From the NCBI RefSeq assembly GCF_020880815.1, contig NZ_JAJITD010000006.1:1-64000 (forward strand): 64,000 nucleotides of DNA, in the 5' to 3' direction. A program made the translations under genes and the position numbers. The notes under the pieces are model-generated. The model saw nothing but the letters and a program-made list of their open reading frames with translations, had not been told where the DNA came from and did not search any database. Of this stretch, positions 44,887 through 54,129 are shown in pieces (within the stretch, counting starts at the first letter, position 1; every line of letters begins with the position of its first letter). Source of the stretch: Paraburkholderia sejongensis. Its GTDB lineage: Bacteria; Pseudomonadota; Gammaproteobacteria; Burkholderiales; Burkholderiaceae.

Positions 44887-46563
44887 TCATGCCTTGGCCT
44901 CCGAGGGGCCTGGAATCGCCTTGAGCGGCGGTTCGACCGGCAACTCCCCCGGCAGGTAGCTCGGCAACCGGCTGGCGGGAAAAATTGCGAGTATGGAAAT
45001 CATCGCCATGATCAGCAGCCCCATTTTCAACGCGCGCAGGCGGGCATCCTCATTGACCTGCAACGCCGCGGCGACCTGTTCCGGGCTCGCGCTGGTGGCC
45101 TCCAGCGCGCTCCGCAACCGGTCGTTGCTGACGAAGTTGATATTGTCGAGATTGACCTGAGCCTGCAGTTCCGGCGTAAGCACCGGCGTTTCGCTCACAT
45201 TGCGCATCACGCTCCCCGCCAGCAGACTCACGAGCAACGCACCGGCGACCGCCGTGCCGACGGCGTTCGCGAGATTGTTAGTGGTGCCACGCAACGAGCC
45301 GACGTCGTTTGCCAATTCTTTCGGCGACGCGCTGACCAGCACGTTGAACACCAGCGTGACCAACGCCCCCTGGCCGATCCCGAACACCACCAGACCGATC
45401 AGTACCGGAATCTCGCTCCAGTTGTTGCGGACCACGAACGCAAGCCACAGCAACGCGACCGTCGTAACGATGAAACCGTAACGGCCGATCTGCCGCGGCG
45501 TGAGCGTCGCGTAGAAACGCACGATCAGCATCGCCGAGAAAAACACCGACAGATTGAACGGCAGCATCGCGATCGCGGTGGACAGCGGCGTGCGTCCCTG
45601 CACGATCTGGATATAGAGCGGCACGGTGAAGTTCAGCATCGCCTCCAGCGCGACCACCGCGAACATCGCGACGACCGCCGCTCGTTCGCTCGACGACGTC
45701 ACCACTTGCAGCGCGAGCAACGGCGTCTTGCCGGCTTCGCTGCGCCGCCGCGTCCAGACCACGAACGCCTGGCCGATCACGATCCCGAGCACGATCATGA
45801 CCGGCGCCGGCGACAGCCCGAACAGGTCGAACGGCGCGGCCGGCCGCACCGGCCCGAGACCCCAGCGGTTCAGGTTATTGAAGCCGAACGTGATCAGCAC
45901 GATGGCCGCCGCGGCGAGGATCACGCCGACCATGTCGATATTGACTTCGGGGCGTCCGCGGTCGGCCTTCAGCCGGAAACTCAGCAGCAGGATCACGGCC
46001 GCAAGAACGATCAGGATTCCGAACACCGGCCGCCAGCCGATGTAAGTGCCGAGCATCCCGCCGACCAGAAAGGCGGTGACGCCGGCGCCCGCCCGCGCCG
46101 AGCCGAGCGCGCCCAGCGCGGTGGCCTGCTGGTTGCCGCGATAGTTCTCGGCGATCAGCGCGACCAGAGCCGGCACGATCGCGGCGCCGGCCAGCCCCGA
46201 CACCGCCTGCGCGGTAATCATCGCGCTCGCGTTCGGGCTGAAGGTCATCAGCACCTGGGCGGCGCCGAACACGAGCACCGCGATGCGGAATACCAGCAGC
46301 GAGCCGAAGCGCTGGTTCAGCTTCGCGCCCAGCATCACGAACGCGGCGACCGACAGCGAATACATGACGATCCCGGTCGCGATCGTGGTAGGCGGCACGT
46401 TGAAACTCTTAACCATGCCGCCGAGCGCCACCGGCAGCGACGCCACGTTGAACGACATCAGTACCTGGGTCAGTGCGATGGTGATCATCGGCACCCAGGA
46501 TTCCTTCTTTTCTTCGAGCACCGTCGTGCCCGCGACTGTCACCACCGCTGTCTGAGTCGGCAT
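44887..46563 (-). CDS. MFS drug/metabolite transporter, DHA2 (14-helix) family
   Basis: 558 residues with about 14 hydrophobic helices. An N-terminal soluble stretch of about 25 residues precedes ITIALTQVLMSFNVASLPVALGG. Helix 5 shows LGSARAGAGVTAFLVGGMLGTYIGWRPVF, the G-rich antiporter motif C. A polar loop of about 50 residues (DNINFVSNDRLRSALEATSAS) precedes the last helix, a feature of EmrB/QacA-like pumps. It starts 14 bases after the glutaminase stop and should be cotranscribed with it. Confidence 0.88.
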   Translation of the reverse strand: MPTQTAVVTVAGTTVLEEKKESWVPMITIALTQVLMSFNVASLPVALGGMVKSFNVPPTTIATGIVMYSLSVAAFVMLGAKLNQRFGSLLVFRIAVLVFGAAQVLMTFSPNASAMITAQAVSGLAGAAIVPALVALIAENYRGNQQATALGALGSARAGAGVTAFLVGGMLGTYIGWRPVFGILIVLAAVILLLSFRLKADRGRPEVNIDMVGVILAAAAIVLITFGFNNLNRWGLGPVRPAAPFDLFGLSPAPVMIVLGIVIGQAFVVWTRRRSEAGKTPLLALQVVTSSSERAAVVAMFAVVALEAMLNFTVPLYIQIVQGRTPLSTAIAMLPFNLSVFFSAMLIVRFYATLTPRQIGRYGFIVTTVALLWLAFVVRNNWSEIPVLIGLVVFGIGQGALVTLVFNVLVSASPKELANDVGSLRGTTNNLANAVGTAVAGALLVSLLAGSVMRNVSETPVLTPELQAQVNLDNINFVSNDRLRSALEATSASPEQVAAALQVNEDARLRALKMGLLIMAMISILAIFPASRLPSYLPGELPVEPPLKAIPGPSEAKA

Positions 46564-46577
46564 TGTCCGCTCCTGTT

Positions 46578-47582
46578 TCAGTCGTGTTCCCGATAGGGTT
46601 CCGAAACAAACATGTCCATACCGAGGCGTCGCGACAGAAAGCGCGCCGCCAGTTGCCCCTTCACGCTATTGCCGGCCGCATCCAGCCGCGGCGCGAATGT
46701 CCCGAGTCCGCTTTTGCCCGGCGACACGGTAACGATGCCGCCGCCAATGCCGCTCTTGCCCGGCAGGCCGATGTCGCACAGCCAGTCGCCGGAGGTCTCG
46801 TACAGGCCCGCGGTGACCATCACCGCGAGCGTGTAGTGACAGACCTCGTTATCGACGACCCATTCGCCGGTCAGCGGATTAAAGCCGCCGTCGGCCAGCG
46901 TGGCCCCCATCACCGCGAGATCGCGCGCGTTGATATCGAGGCAGCATTGGCGGGTATAGAGATCCGTCGCGGTCTTCGGATCGCAACCGAGGCGGCCATA
47001 GCCATGCAGTACATTGGCGATGCCGCGATTGCGGAAATTGGTTTGCGACGCCGACGCATACACCTCTTCGTTCACGGTCAACTCACGTCCGGCGAAACGC
47101 GACAATCCCTGTCGAATAAAGTCCCATTTCTCCAAACTGCTATTTCCGGGTACCAGGCTGGTGGTCGCGATCGCGCCGGAATTGACCATCGGATTAGTGC
47201 GGCCGTCCGGCGAACGCTCGATTGCGCTCAGCGAATTGAACGGCAAGCCGGTGCTGTTGACACCGAGTTGTTCTCGGCACGTGGCTGCACCGATTGCCTG
47301 ACACACCAGCGCAAAAACGAATGGCTTCGAAATGCTCATGATGGTGAACGGATAATCGACGTCACCCGCCGAGTAAACGTTCCCATTGATACCGACCAGA
47401 CAAATGCCGAATAGATCGGGCCGCGCTCTTTCAAGAGCGGGATAAACATTGGAGACCACGCCGTCCGTATCGGTACGGAAGCGCTCGTGCGCTTCATGGA
47501 CCAGTCTTTCGACCACGTAGGGCACCGGAAGCTGTCCGGTGGAAACGTAATCGCGAGTTGCGTCGCCTTCCCCATTTTTCAT
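46578..47582 (-). CDS. glsA: Glutaminase (beta-lactamase-like serine glutaminase)
   Basis: 334 residues. Ser-x-x-Lys catalytic motif in MSISKPFVFALV (near residue 84), NPMVNSGAIAT near 130 and the late SGIGGGIVTVSPGK match GlsA/YbaS glutaminases, which hydrolyse glutamine to glutamate and ammonia in the cytoplasm. In enteric bacteria the ammonia released neutralises acid. Length is slightly longer than the usual 308-310 residues through an N-terminal extension and a longer C-terminus. Confidence 0.93.
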   Translation of the reverse strand: MKNGEGDATRDYVSTGQLPVPYVVERLVHEAHERFRTDTDGVVSNVYPALERARPDLFGICLVGINGNVYSAGDVDYPFTIMSISKPFVFALVCQAIGAATCREQLGVNSTGLPFNSLSAIERSPDGRTNPMVNSGAIATTSLVPGNSSLEKWDFIRQGLSRFAGRELTVNEEVYASASQTNFRNRGIANVLHGYGRLGCDPKTATDLYTRQCCLDINARDLAVMGATLADGGFNPLTGEWVVDNEVCHYTLAVMVTAGLYETSGDWLCDIGLPGKSGIGGGIVTVSPGKSGLGTFAPRLDAAGNSVKGQLAARFLSRRLGMDMFVSEPYREHD

Positions 47583-47754
47583 GATGGCTCTCAGCGTGGG
47601 TGAAATGTTCAGACTGTTTTTTAGAAGAGTTTCATTAGGAAGTCAAACTAGCACTGAAATAAAAAACGCATTGCGCATTTCAAGCCGCAATACCGTTCCA
47701 TAAGGTTGTGGATTTTGTTAACTAAAGCGTGACCGGCAAGCCGATACTGCGCGA

Positions 47755-48327
47755 TTATGCGCTCGCATCGAGCTCGCGGCGTGCTGCGGAAACTCGTGGG
47801 AAAAGCGTGACGCCCATCGAAATCAAATCCACACCCAGAAAAACTTCGAGCAGCCAGATCGGCGTGGCGGGAAAAGTGGCGGCGAGAAATATCGCGAAGA
47901 AAAAAGATAATCCCGCACGGAAGATAGGAATGCCATTGCGGATGACCGGCGCGCCACCAACCGACGCGACGATTTTGAAGTAGCCGTCAAGTACGAAAAA
48001 TATCATCAGCATCACGGCGAGGCTGCGCGCATGAGGGCCGTCGTTCAACAGGATCAGCGTACCGATCAGAAGCGCGATCACGACCGGCGCCGCCCCTTTT
48101 AACCGCGCGGCGGCACCGCGCGCCGAAAAAAGCCGATATGCATGAACGAAGCCGCAGAAAATCAGAATCCGGCCGATAAAAGGCGGACCGTCGATGTGTG
48201 GAATGAATGGAGCGAGCACGCAGAATACGCCGGCAATCACGAGCAGTATCGCCGCGGGCCGCGAGCGCAATGAGCGCGTTGCACGCTTGCCGCCGTCTTC
48301 GAGCTTGTCGCTGGCAGGCCTGTCCAT
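47755..48327 (-). CDS. HdeD-like membrane protein (DUF308)
   Basis: 190 residues with six hydrophobic helices in three pairs, the layout of HdeD/DUF308 proteins: AAILLVIAGVFCVLAPFI, LAVMLMIFFVLDGYFKIVAS and a final GVDLISMGVTLF. HdeD of E. coli is linked to acid resistance at high cell density. It lies 172 bases upstream of the glutaminase on the same strand. Confidence 0.8.
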   Translation of the reverse strand: MDRPASDKLEDGGKRATRSLRSRPAAILLVIAGVFCVLAPFIPHIDGPPFIGRILIFCGFVHAYRLFSARGAAARLKGAAPVVIALLIGTLILLNDGPHARSLAVMLMIFFVLDGYFKIVASVGGAPVIRNGIPIFRAGLSFFFAIFLAATFPATPIWLLEVFLGVDLISMGVTLFPRVSAARRELDASA

Positions 48328-48543
48328 CTCGCGGACCTCTTGCTGGTGATCTGGTGATCCTGGTGAAGTTGCGGCGCCGGACAGAACCAGGCGGCCGGGC
48401 AGGTTTTATTGCGTCACGCGATGTCGATTATCGTCACGATGCGCGCCTGCTGGCAACTTCAATTGGCGAAGCTTGTGGTTCGCGTGGGCCCGCGCGGTGA
48501 AGCGGCCCGCGCGGCATGCGAACTGGATCGCGCAAGCGCTGCC

Positions 48544-49941
48544 TCAGGTGAAATCGTGCACCTGCGGATACTGCTCGAAAACGTCGAGCATCGTTTCCAG
48601 CGCGGCCTTATAGGTGTCTTCGCCGACTTCCGCGCCGACGCACACACGCACCGCGTTCGGACGGTCCGCGTCGCGCACCAGAAACGGATCGGGCGACGTG
48701 ACCGCGATGTCGCGATTGCGCAGCTCGCGCACCAGCCGGTCGGTGCGCCAATGGTCAGGCACCCGCAGCCATGCCGACAACGCCTGCGGATGCGCGCCGA
48801 GTACATACTTGCCGAGCGTCTGCCGCAATTGCGCCTGGCGGCGGCTCAACCGCTCGCGCTGGATTCCGACCAGCCGCGCCGCGGTGCCGTCGACGATCCA
48901 GCGCGTCGCGACCTCCGCCATCGGCGGCGTCGCCATCCAGCTGCTCACGCGCAGCACGCTTTCGGCGCGCAGCGCGAGCCGGCGCGGCGTGGTCAGATAG
49001 CCGATGCGCAGTCCGGCCATCACCGACTTCGTCATGCTCGTACAGTAGAACGAAAGATCGGGAATCAGGCTCGAGATCGGCGTCGAATGTTTGGCCGGCA
49101 AGGGTCCGTAGACATCGTCCTCGATGATGTACACGCCGTAGCGTTCGGCGATTTTTGCAATCGCGCGCCGCCGCGATTCCGGCATCAACGCGACGGTCGG
49201 ATTGTTCAGCGTCGGTGTGCAGACGAGCGCGGAAATGCGCTCGCTATCGCACATTTCCTCGAAGTGCTCGGGGTGAATTCCGTACTCGTCGATTTCGAGG
49301 CCCTTCAGCGTGAAGCCGAGCACGTTCGCCGAGCCGATCACGCCGTGATCGGTCAGGCTCTCGCACAGCACCGTGTCGCCCGGGCCGACCAGAGATGCGA
49401 GCGCGAGAAAGATGCCGTGCGCCGCGCCGTTGGTGACGAGCAAAGTATCCGCGGAGGCCGGCATGCCGAGCGACGCGAGCCACGCGACGCCCGCCTGGCG
49501 ATGATGCTCGAAGCCGGCAATCGGGCGGAACGCGCGAATCCACGGCTGATCGTCGAGGGTGGACAGCGTCGCGCAGACCTTGCGCCACATCGCATCGTGC
49601 TCGGACGTGTGAATGATGCGCGCAATCGAAAAATCGACCACCGAGCGCTCGGCCGTATCGAGCATGTAGCTCGACATCGTTTCGGTCACGCGCGCGGCGA
49701 CGAAGCTGCCGCGCCCAACCTCGCAGCGGATCAACCCTTGCCGCTCCAGTTCCTTGTATGCGTTGGTGACCGTCTGCACGCTGATCGTCAGCTCCGCGGT
49801 GACGTCGCGCTGCGGCGGCAAACGCGCGCCCGGCGGCAGCGCGGCGCTCTCGATGTCGCCGGCGATCGCCTTGACCAACCGCTTGTATTTCGATTCCACG
49901 CCGTGCACCGCGCGCACGGCTTCGCGCCACTGCTCGATCAC
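48544..49941 (-). CDS. enuR: EnuR-like MocR/GabR-family regulator of ectoine catabolism
   Basis: 465 residues. N-terminal GntR-type winged helix (ALPPGARLPPQRDVTAELTISVQTVTNAYKELERQGLIRCEVGRGSFVA) fused to an aminotransferase class I-like domain: LVTNGAAHGIFLALASLVGPGDTVL, TPTLNNPTVALM, YIIEDDVYGPL and the PLP lysine in SMTKSVMAGLRIGYL. EnuR proteins bind PLP through this lysine and sense diaminobutyrate-type intermediates. Naming it EnuR rests on closeness to the ectoine genes and on the shared candidate operator; the gene lies 3.8 kb beyond eutB, separated by three unrelated genes, so a different MocR role cannot be excluded. Confidence 0.78.
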   Translation of the reverse strand: MIEQWREAVRAVHGVESKYKRLVKAIAGDIESAALPPGARLPPQRDVTAELTISVQTVTNAYKELERQGLIRCEVGRGSFVAARVTETMSSYMLDTAERSVVDFSIARIIHTSEHDAMWRKVCATLSTLDDQPWIRAFRPIAGFEHHRQAGVAWLASLGMPASADTLLVTNGAAHGIFLALASLVGPGDTVLCESLTDHGVIGSANVLGFTLKGLEIDEYGIHPEHFEEMCDSERISALVCTPTLNNPTVALMPESRRRAIAKIAERYGVYIIEDDVYGPLPAKHSTPISSLIPDLSFYCTSMTKSVMAGLRIGYLTTPRRLALRAESVLRVSSWMATPPMAEVATRWIVDGTAARLVGIQRERLSRRQAQLRQTLGKYVLGAHPQALSAWLRVPDHWRTDRLVRELRNRDIAVTSPDPFLVRDADRPNAVRVCVGAEVGEDTYKAALETMLDVFEQYPQVHDFT

Positions 49942-50012
49942 CGCTGCTCCTTTTGCGTCTCACGTCGTCTCGCGTCGTCCCCAATAGTGAGGCCAAAAGG
50001 GGGCGAAAAATA

Positions 50013-50028
50013 ATTGTCCTAGGGCAAT
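50013..50028. promoter_or_regulatory. Candidate autoregulatory EnuR operator
   Basis: ATTGTCCTAGGGCAAT, an inverted repeat with one mismatched pair, 72 bases before the EnuR-like start. It matches the site between ehuA and doeA (read on the minus strand) at 13 of 16 positions, and both are followed by TC(G/C)G-type bases. Confidence 0.65.
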
Positions 50029-50084
50029 CGGCGGGGAAAATATCCGGTGTGATGCTGGCGTTCGGGATGATGCAATGCAGCGAG

Positions 50085-51347
50085 TCACGCGAGAAGCGTC
50101 TGTCCAACCCCTGCTAATGCGCACAATACGACGATCGCCAGCGGCGGAATTTGCCAGCGTGTCAGTAGGAGAAAGCCCGTTGTCGCGACAGCGAAATCGA
50201 CTCCCGAATGCACCGCACTCGTCCACACCGGCGAGTAAAGCGCCATCGCCAGCAGTCCGACCACGGCCGCGTTTACGCCGCCGAGCAGTGCCGCCATCGA
50301 CGGATGCGCGCGCAGCGCCTGCCAGTACGGCAGCGCGGCCAGCACCAGCAGCAAGCCCGGCAAAAAGATGCCGAGCGTCGCCAGCAACGCACCGGCCCAG
50401 TGATTCGGCGCAGCCGTCATGCTCCAGCCGAGAAACGCGGCGAACGTGAACAATGGCCCGGGCACCGCCTGCGCCACGCCGTAGCCCGCAAGAAAATCGT
50501 TCGACGTGACCCAACCGGTCGCGACCGTGTGCTCCTGCAATAGCGGCAGCACCACGTGACCGCCGCCGAACACGAGCGCGCCGGATCGATAGAAGCCGTC
50601 GAACACACTGAACGCATGCGCCGCGCCGAAGCGCGTCAGCAGCGGCAAGCCGAACAGCAGCACGCAGAACAGCGTCAGCGCGATCGCGCCGGCCCGGCGC
50701 GACACCCGAAACTGATTTCCGTGTTGCAGCTCGCCGGCCGGCGGCGCGACGGCGGTGGCAGTCGCGTTCGCGCGGCACAACAGCCAGCCCAGCGCCGCGC
50801 CCACGACGATCACGATCAGTTGCGCGTAGACCGTCGTCAGCACGCCGAGCAGCACCAATGCGACGACGGCGATCGCCGCGTGGCGCCGATCCGGGCACAG
50901 ACGCCGCGCCATGTCCCAGACCGCCTGCGCGACAACCGCGACCGCGACGAGCTTCAGCCCGTGAATCAGGCCGCTGCCGGCGCGGCCGCCGAGATCCGGT
51001 GCAATCGCCGCGAACGCGATCAGCAGCAGCACCGACGGCAACGTGAAACCGCACCACGCGGCGAGCCCGCCGAGCCACCCCGCCCTGAGTACACCGATGG
51101 AAAAGCCGACCTGGCTGCTGGCCGGCCCCGGCAGGAATTGGCACAAACCGACGAGGTCGGTGAAGGTCGCGTCGTCGAGCCAGCCGCGACGATCGACGAA
51201 TTCGCGGCGGAAGTAGCCGAGGTGCGCGATCGGACCGCCGAACGAAGTCAGGCCGAGTTTCAGAAAGACCGCGAGCACTTCGGCCGCGCTACCGGCGCGC
51301 AGCTGGGCATGCGGTTGTGCGGAGGTTCCGGTGCGTGCATTTCGCAT
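50085..51347 (-). CDS. chrA: Chromate transporter ChrA
   Basis: 420 residues, two homologous CHR domains as in long-chain ChrA proteins. The N-terminal domain has KLGLTSFGGPIAHLGYFRREFV and LCQFLPGPASSQVGFSIG; the C-terminal one has SGALVFGGGHVVLPLL and YGVAQAVPGPLFTFAAFLG. These motifs are the family signature. Predicted to export chromate. The start immediately follows the stop of the amidotransferase gene (TGA then ATG), so the two are coupled. Confidence 0.92.
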   Translation of the reverse strand: MRNARTGTSAQPHAQLRAGSAAEVLAVFLKLGLTSFGGPIAHLGYFRREFVDRRGWLDDATFTDLVGLCQFLPGPASSQVGFSIGVLRAGWLGGLAAWCGFTLPSVLLLIAFAAIAPDLGGRAGSGLIHGLKLVAVAVVAQAVWDMARRLCPDRRHAAIAVVALVLLGVLTTVYAQLIVIVVGAALGWLLCRANATATAVAPPAGELQHGNQFRVSRRAGAIALTLFCVLLFGLPLLTRFGAAHAFSVFDGFYRSGALVFGGGHVVLPLLQEHTVATGWVTSNDFLAGYGVAQAVPGPLFTFAAFLGWSMTAAPNHWAGALLATLGIFLPGLLLVLAALPYWQALRAHPSMAALLGGVNAAVVGLLAMALYSPVWTSAVHSGVDFAVATTGFLLLTRWQIPPLAIVVLCALAGVGQTLLA

Positions 51348-52181
51348 TCACTCCATCTCCGGCTCGAACGCGAACTGCTCGATCTGACCATCGCGCGCGA
51401 CCACCACCGTGCTCTCCGGAATTTCCTGCCACCACCCCGGCAAATCCGCGAGCGGTTCCGACAGCACCAGAAACGCATCCTGCCCGGCCATCGCAATGCG
51501 CGGATCGTCGGGATACAACTCGTGCAAATGACGGAACGACGTGTTGTGAAACAGCGAGCGCGATTGCCGTTCGCTCGAATAACGCACCGCGACGATCTGC
51601 TCGCCGTCGGTCGCGCACACGGTCATGTTCAGCGGTTCATCGACGCCGTGACGCCGGCCGGTTTCCTCGACGAAGCCCACCATCCGTTTGAGCGCGGTGA
51701 CCGGCGCCAACGCGAGCCCGAACGTCAGTGCGAGAAAGAACAGCACTTCGGAATCGGTCGACCCTTCGATCGACGGGAATAGTTCCGGTGAAATCGCGAC
51801 CATCAGATCGCGGCGTAGCGCCGGATAGTTGCGCACGAGGCCGTTGTGCGCGAACAGCCAGCGGCCATGACGAAACGGATGACAGTTGGTTTCCTGCGAC
51901 GGCGTATCGGTCGCCGCGCGAATATGCGCGACGAACAGCGGCGCATGGATCGCGCGCGCCGCTTCGCGCAGGTTGCGGTCGCTCCACGCCGGCTGGATGC
52001 AGCGATAGCGAAACGGAATGTCGGTCGGATGCCCGTACCAGCCGATCCCGAAACCGTCGCCGTTGGTGGTCGTCTGGCCGAGCCGCGAATGCAGGCTCTG
52101 ATCGATCAGCGAGTGCTTCGCGTTGAACAGCACCGTTTCGAGTTGTAGCGGTTTGCCGGAATAAGCGAGCCAGCGGCACAT
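51348..52181 (-). CDS. Class II glutamine amidotransferase (YafJ/EgtC-like)
   Basis: 277 residues. Begins MCRWLAYSGKP, so Cys2 becomes the N-terminal nucleophile after Met removal. NGDGFGIGWYG and PFVAHIRAAT..NCHPFRHGRWLFAHNG are the class II glutaminase signatures. Usual length. Such proteins act as glutaminase or amidohydrolase; the specific substrate is not evident. AGGAGG precedes the start. It lies between kup and chrA in an apparent operon. Confidence 0.88.
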   Translation of the reverse strand: MCRWLAYSGKPLQLETVLFNAKHSLIDQSLHSRLGQTTTNGDGFGIGWYGHPTDIPFRYRCIQPAWSDRNLREAARAIHAPLFVAHIRAATDTPSQETNCHPFRHGRWLFAHNGLVRNYPALRRDLMVAISPELFPSIEGSTDSEVLFFLALTFGLALAPVTALKRMVGFVEETGRRHGVDEPLNMTVCATDGEQIVAVRYSSERQSRSLFHNTSFRHLHELYPDDPRIAMAGQDAFLVLSEPLADLPGWWQEIPESTVVVARDGQIEQFAFEPEME

Positions 52182-52212
52182 GGAATCCCTCCTGTCGAAT
52201 AGTGAACCGCCA

Positions 52213-54129
52213 TCAAATCTCCACCCGCGCGCCTACTTCGATCACGCGATTGGCCGGCAGTTTAAAGAATGCCGCAATATTGCCGACGTTGTGCAGCATC
52301 ACCGCGAAGATCCGCTCGCGCCACAGCGCCATTCCGTGTCCGCGTTTGGGCACCACGGCCGCGCGGCTCAAGAACCACGACGCCTCGTCGGGATCGAACA
52401 CGAAGTCCGCCGACCTGTATGCGGCCAGCGTTTGCGGCAAGTCGACGTCGTCCTTGAAGCCGTAGTTGACCGTCGCGTGCCAACAGCCCGCGCACAGCGG
52501 CTCGATCTGCACGCGCTCGCTGTCCGCCACCCACGGCACGCTCTTCGTCTTTACTGTCAGGAACACCGTGCGCTCGTGCAGTACCCGGTTGTGCCGCAAG
52601 TTGTTGACGAGCGCATGCGGCACCGCTTCGGCATTCGGCGTCAGAAAGATCGCGGTGCCGCCCACCCGTGTCGGCGAAGTTTCGAGCAGCGCGGCGAGAT
52701 ACGGTTTGAGCGGCGTTTTGCCGGCGCGCTCGCGCGCTTCGGCCAGCATCATTTCCCAACCGCGTCCCCACGTCGCCATGATCGTGAACACGATTGCGCC
52801 GACTACCAGCGGGAACCAGCCGCCATCCACTATCTTCAGCAGGTTCGCCGAGAAGAACAACGCGTCGATCACGAAGAAAAAGGTGGTGGACAGCACGCAC
52901 AGCAGCCAGTTGTAGCCCCACGCGTAACGCACGACGAAGAACGTCAGTACGGTGGTGATCAGCATCGTGCCGGTCACCGCGATCCCGTACGCGGAGCCGA
53001 GCGCGGTGGACGAACGAAAACCCAGCACCGCCGCCACCACCGCGATCAGCAGAATCCAGTTGATCCCGGGCACATAGATCTGCCCGATCTCGCGCTCCGA
53101 GGTATGCACGATGTTCATGCGCGGCAGGAAGGACAGTTGCATCGCCTGCATCGTCATCGAATAGGTGCCCGAAATAACCGCCTGCGACGCGATCACGGTC
53201 GCGACGGTGGCCAGCACGATCATCGGCACGAGCGCCCATTGCGGAAACAGCCGGTAGAACGGATTTTGCACCGCGCCCGGGTTGGCCAGCAGCAACGCGC
53301 CCTGCCCCAGATAATTGAGCGCGAGCGCCGGAAACACGGCGCCGAACCAGGTGCAGCGAATCGGCCGCTTGCCGAAATGGCCCATGTCGGCGTACAGCGC
53401 TTCGGCGCCGGTCAGTGACAGCACGACCGCACCGAGCGCGACGAACGCGAGCCAGCGGTGATGCATGCAGAAGCGGAGACCTTCGAGCGGATTGAGCGCG
53501 TAGAGGATGACCGGCGCGGCCATGATATTGGCGATACCCGCTACCGCGATCGTGACGAACCACAGCACCATCACCGGTCCGAACACCGCGCCGATCCCGC
53601 CGGTGCCGCGCTTTTGCATCACGAACAGCACGATCAGCGCGGCGAGCGTCACCGGTATCACGTAGGTCTTCAGAGCGGGCTCGACCACTTCGAGTCCCTC
53701 CACCGCGCTCAGCACGGAAATGGCCGGCGTGATCACGCTATCGCCGAAGAACAGTGCCGCGCCCATCACGCCGACCCCGAGCAGCGTGCGCCGCAGGCGC
53801 GGCCGCGACTTGACCGACGACGCCGCGAGCGCCAGCAACGCCATGATGCCGCCTTCGCCATGATTGTTCGCACGCAGGATCAGCACGACGTACTTCAACG
53901 ACACGACGATCATCAGCGACCAGAAGATCAGCGAGACGATGCCGACGATATTGAAAGCGTTCAGAGCGAGCCCGTTGCCGGGATCGAATACGGTGGCCAG
54001 CGTGTACAGCGGACTCGTGCCGATGTCGCCATACACGATGCCGAGCGCGGCGAGCGCAAGCGCCGGCAGGGCCTGTGACGCTTCGCCGTGGCCATGCTCC
54101 ACCGGCGTCGCGGTTGCGGGTTCTCCCAT
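52213..54129 (-). CDS. kup: Potassium transporter Kup
   Basis: 638 residues from ATG at 54129 (AGGAGGG upstream); upstream frame is not conserved. KUP/HAK/KT family: ALGIVYGDIGTSPLYTL near residue 30, GALFFGDSVITPAISVLSAVEG, about twelve helices and a cytoplasmic C-terminal domain with VGGTAIFLTPNAEAVPHALVNNLRHN. It takes up K+ with protons. Length and motifs are fully typical. First gene of kup-amidotransferase-chrA. Confidence 0.95.
   Translation of the reverse strand: MGEPATATPVEHGHGEASQALPALALAALGIVYGDIGTSPLYTLATVFDPGNGLALNAFNIVGIVSLIFWSLMIVVSLKYVVLILRANNHGEGGIMALLALAASSVKSRPRLRRTLLGVGVMGAALFFGDSVITPAISVLSAVEGLEVVEPALKTYVIPVTLAALIVLFVMQKRGTGGIGAVFGPVMVLWFVTIAVAGIANIMAAPVILYALNPLEGLRFCMHHRWLAFVALGAVVLSLTGAEALYADMGHFGKRPIRCTWFGAVFPALALNYLGQGALLLANPGAVQNPFYRLFPQWALVPMIVLATVATVIASQAVISGTYSMTMQAMQLSFLPRMNIVHTSEREIGQIYVPGINWILLIAVVAAVLGFRSSTALGSAYGIAVTGTMLITTVLTFFVVRYAWGYNWLLCVLSTTFFFVIDALFFSANLLKIVDGGWFPLVVGAIVFTIMATWGRGWEMMLAEARERAGKTPLKPYLAALLETSPTRVGGTAIFLTPNAEAVPHALVNNLRHNRVLHERTVFLTVKTKSVPWVADSERVQIEPLCAGCWHATVNYGFKDDVDLPQTLAAYRSADFVFDPDEASWFLSRAAVVPKRGHGMALWRERIFAVMLHNVGNIAAFFKLPANRVIEVGARVEI

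Noticed and set aside
48409-50013. 534-codon open frame opposite the EnuR-like gene
   Set aside because: Arg/Asp/His-rich antisense product, no domain; the MocR protein is certain.
8439-52181. Ergothioneine pathway (EgtE-like at 8439 and EgtC-like at 51348)
   Set aside because: The two genes are 40 kb apart and EgtB, EgtD and EgtA-like genes are absent; each belongs to a broader family.
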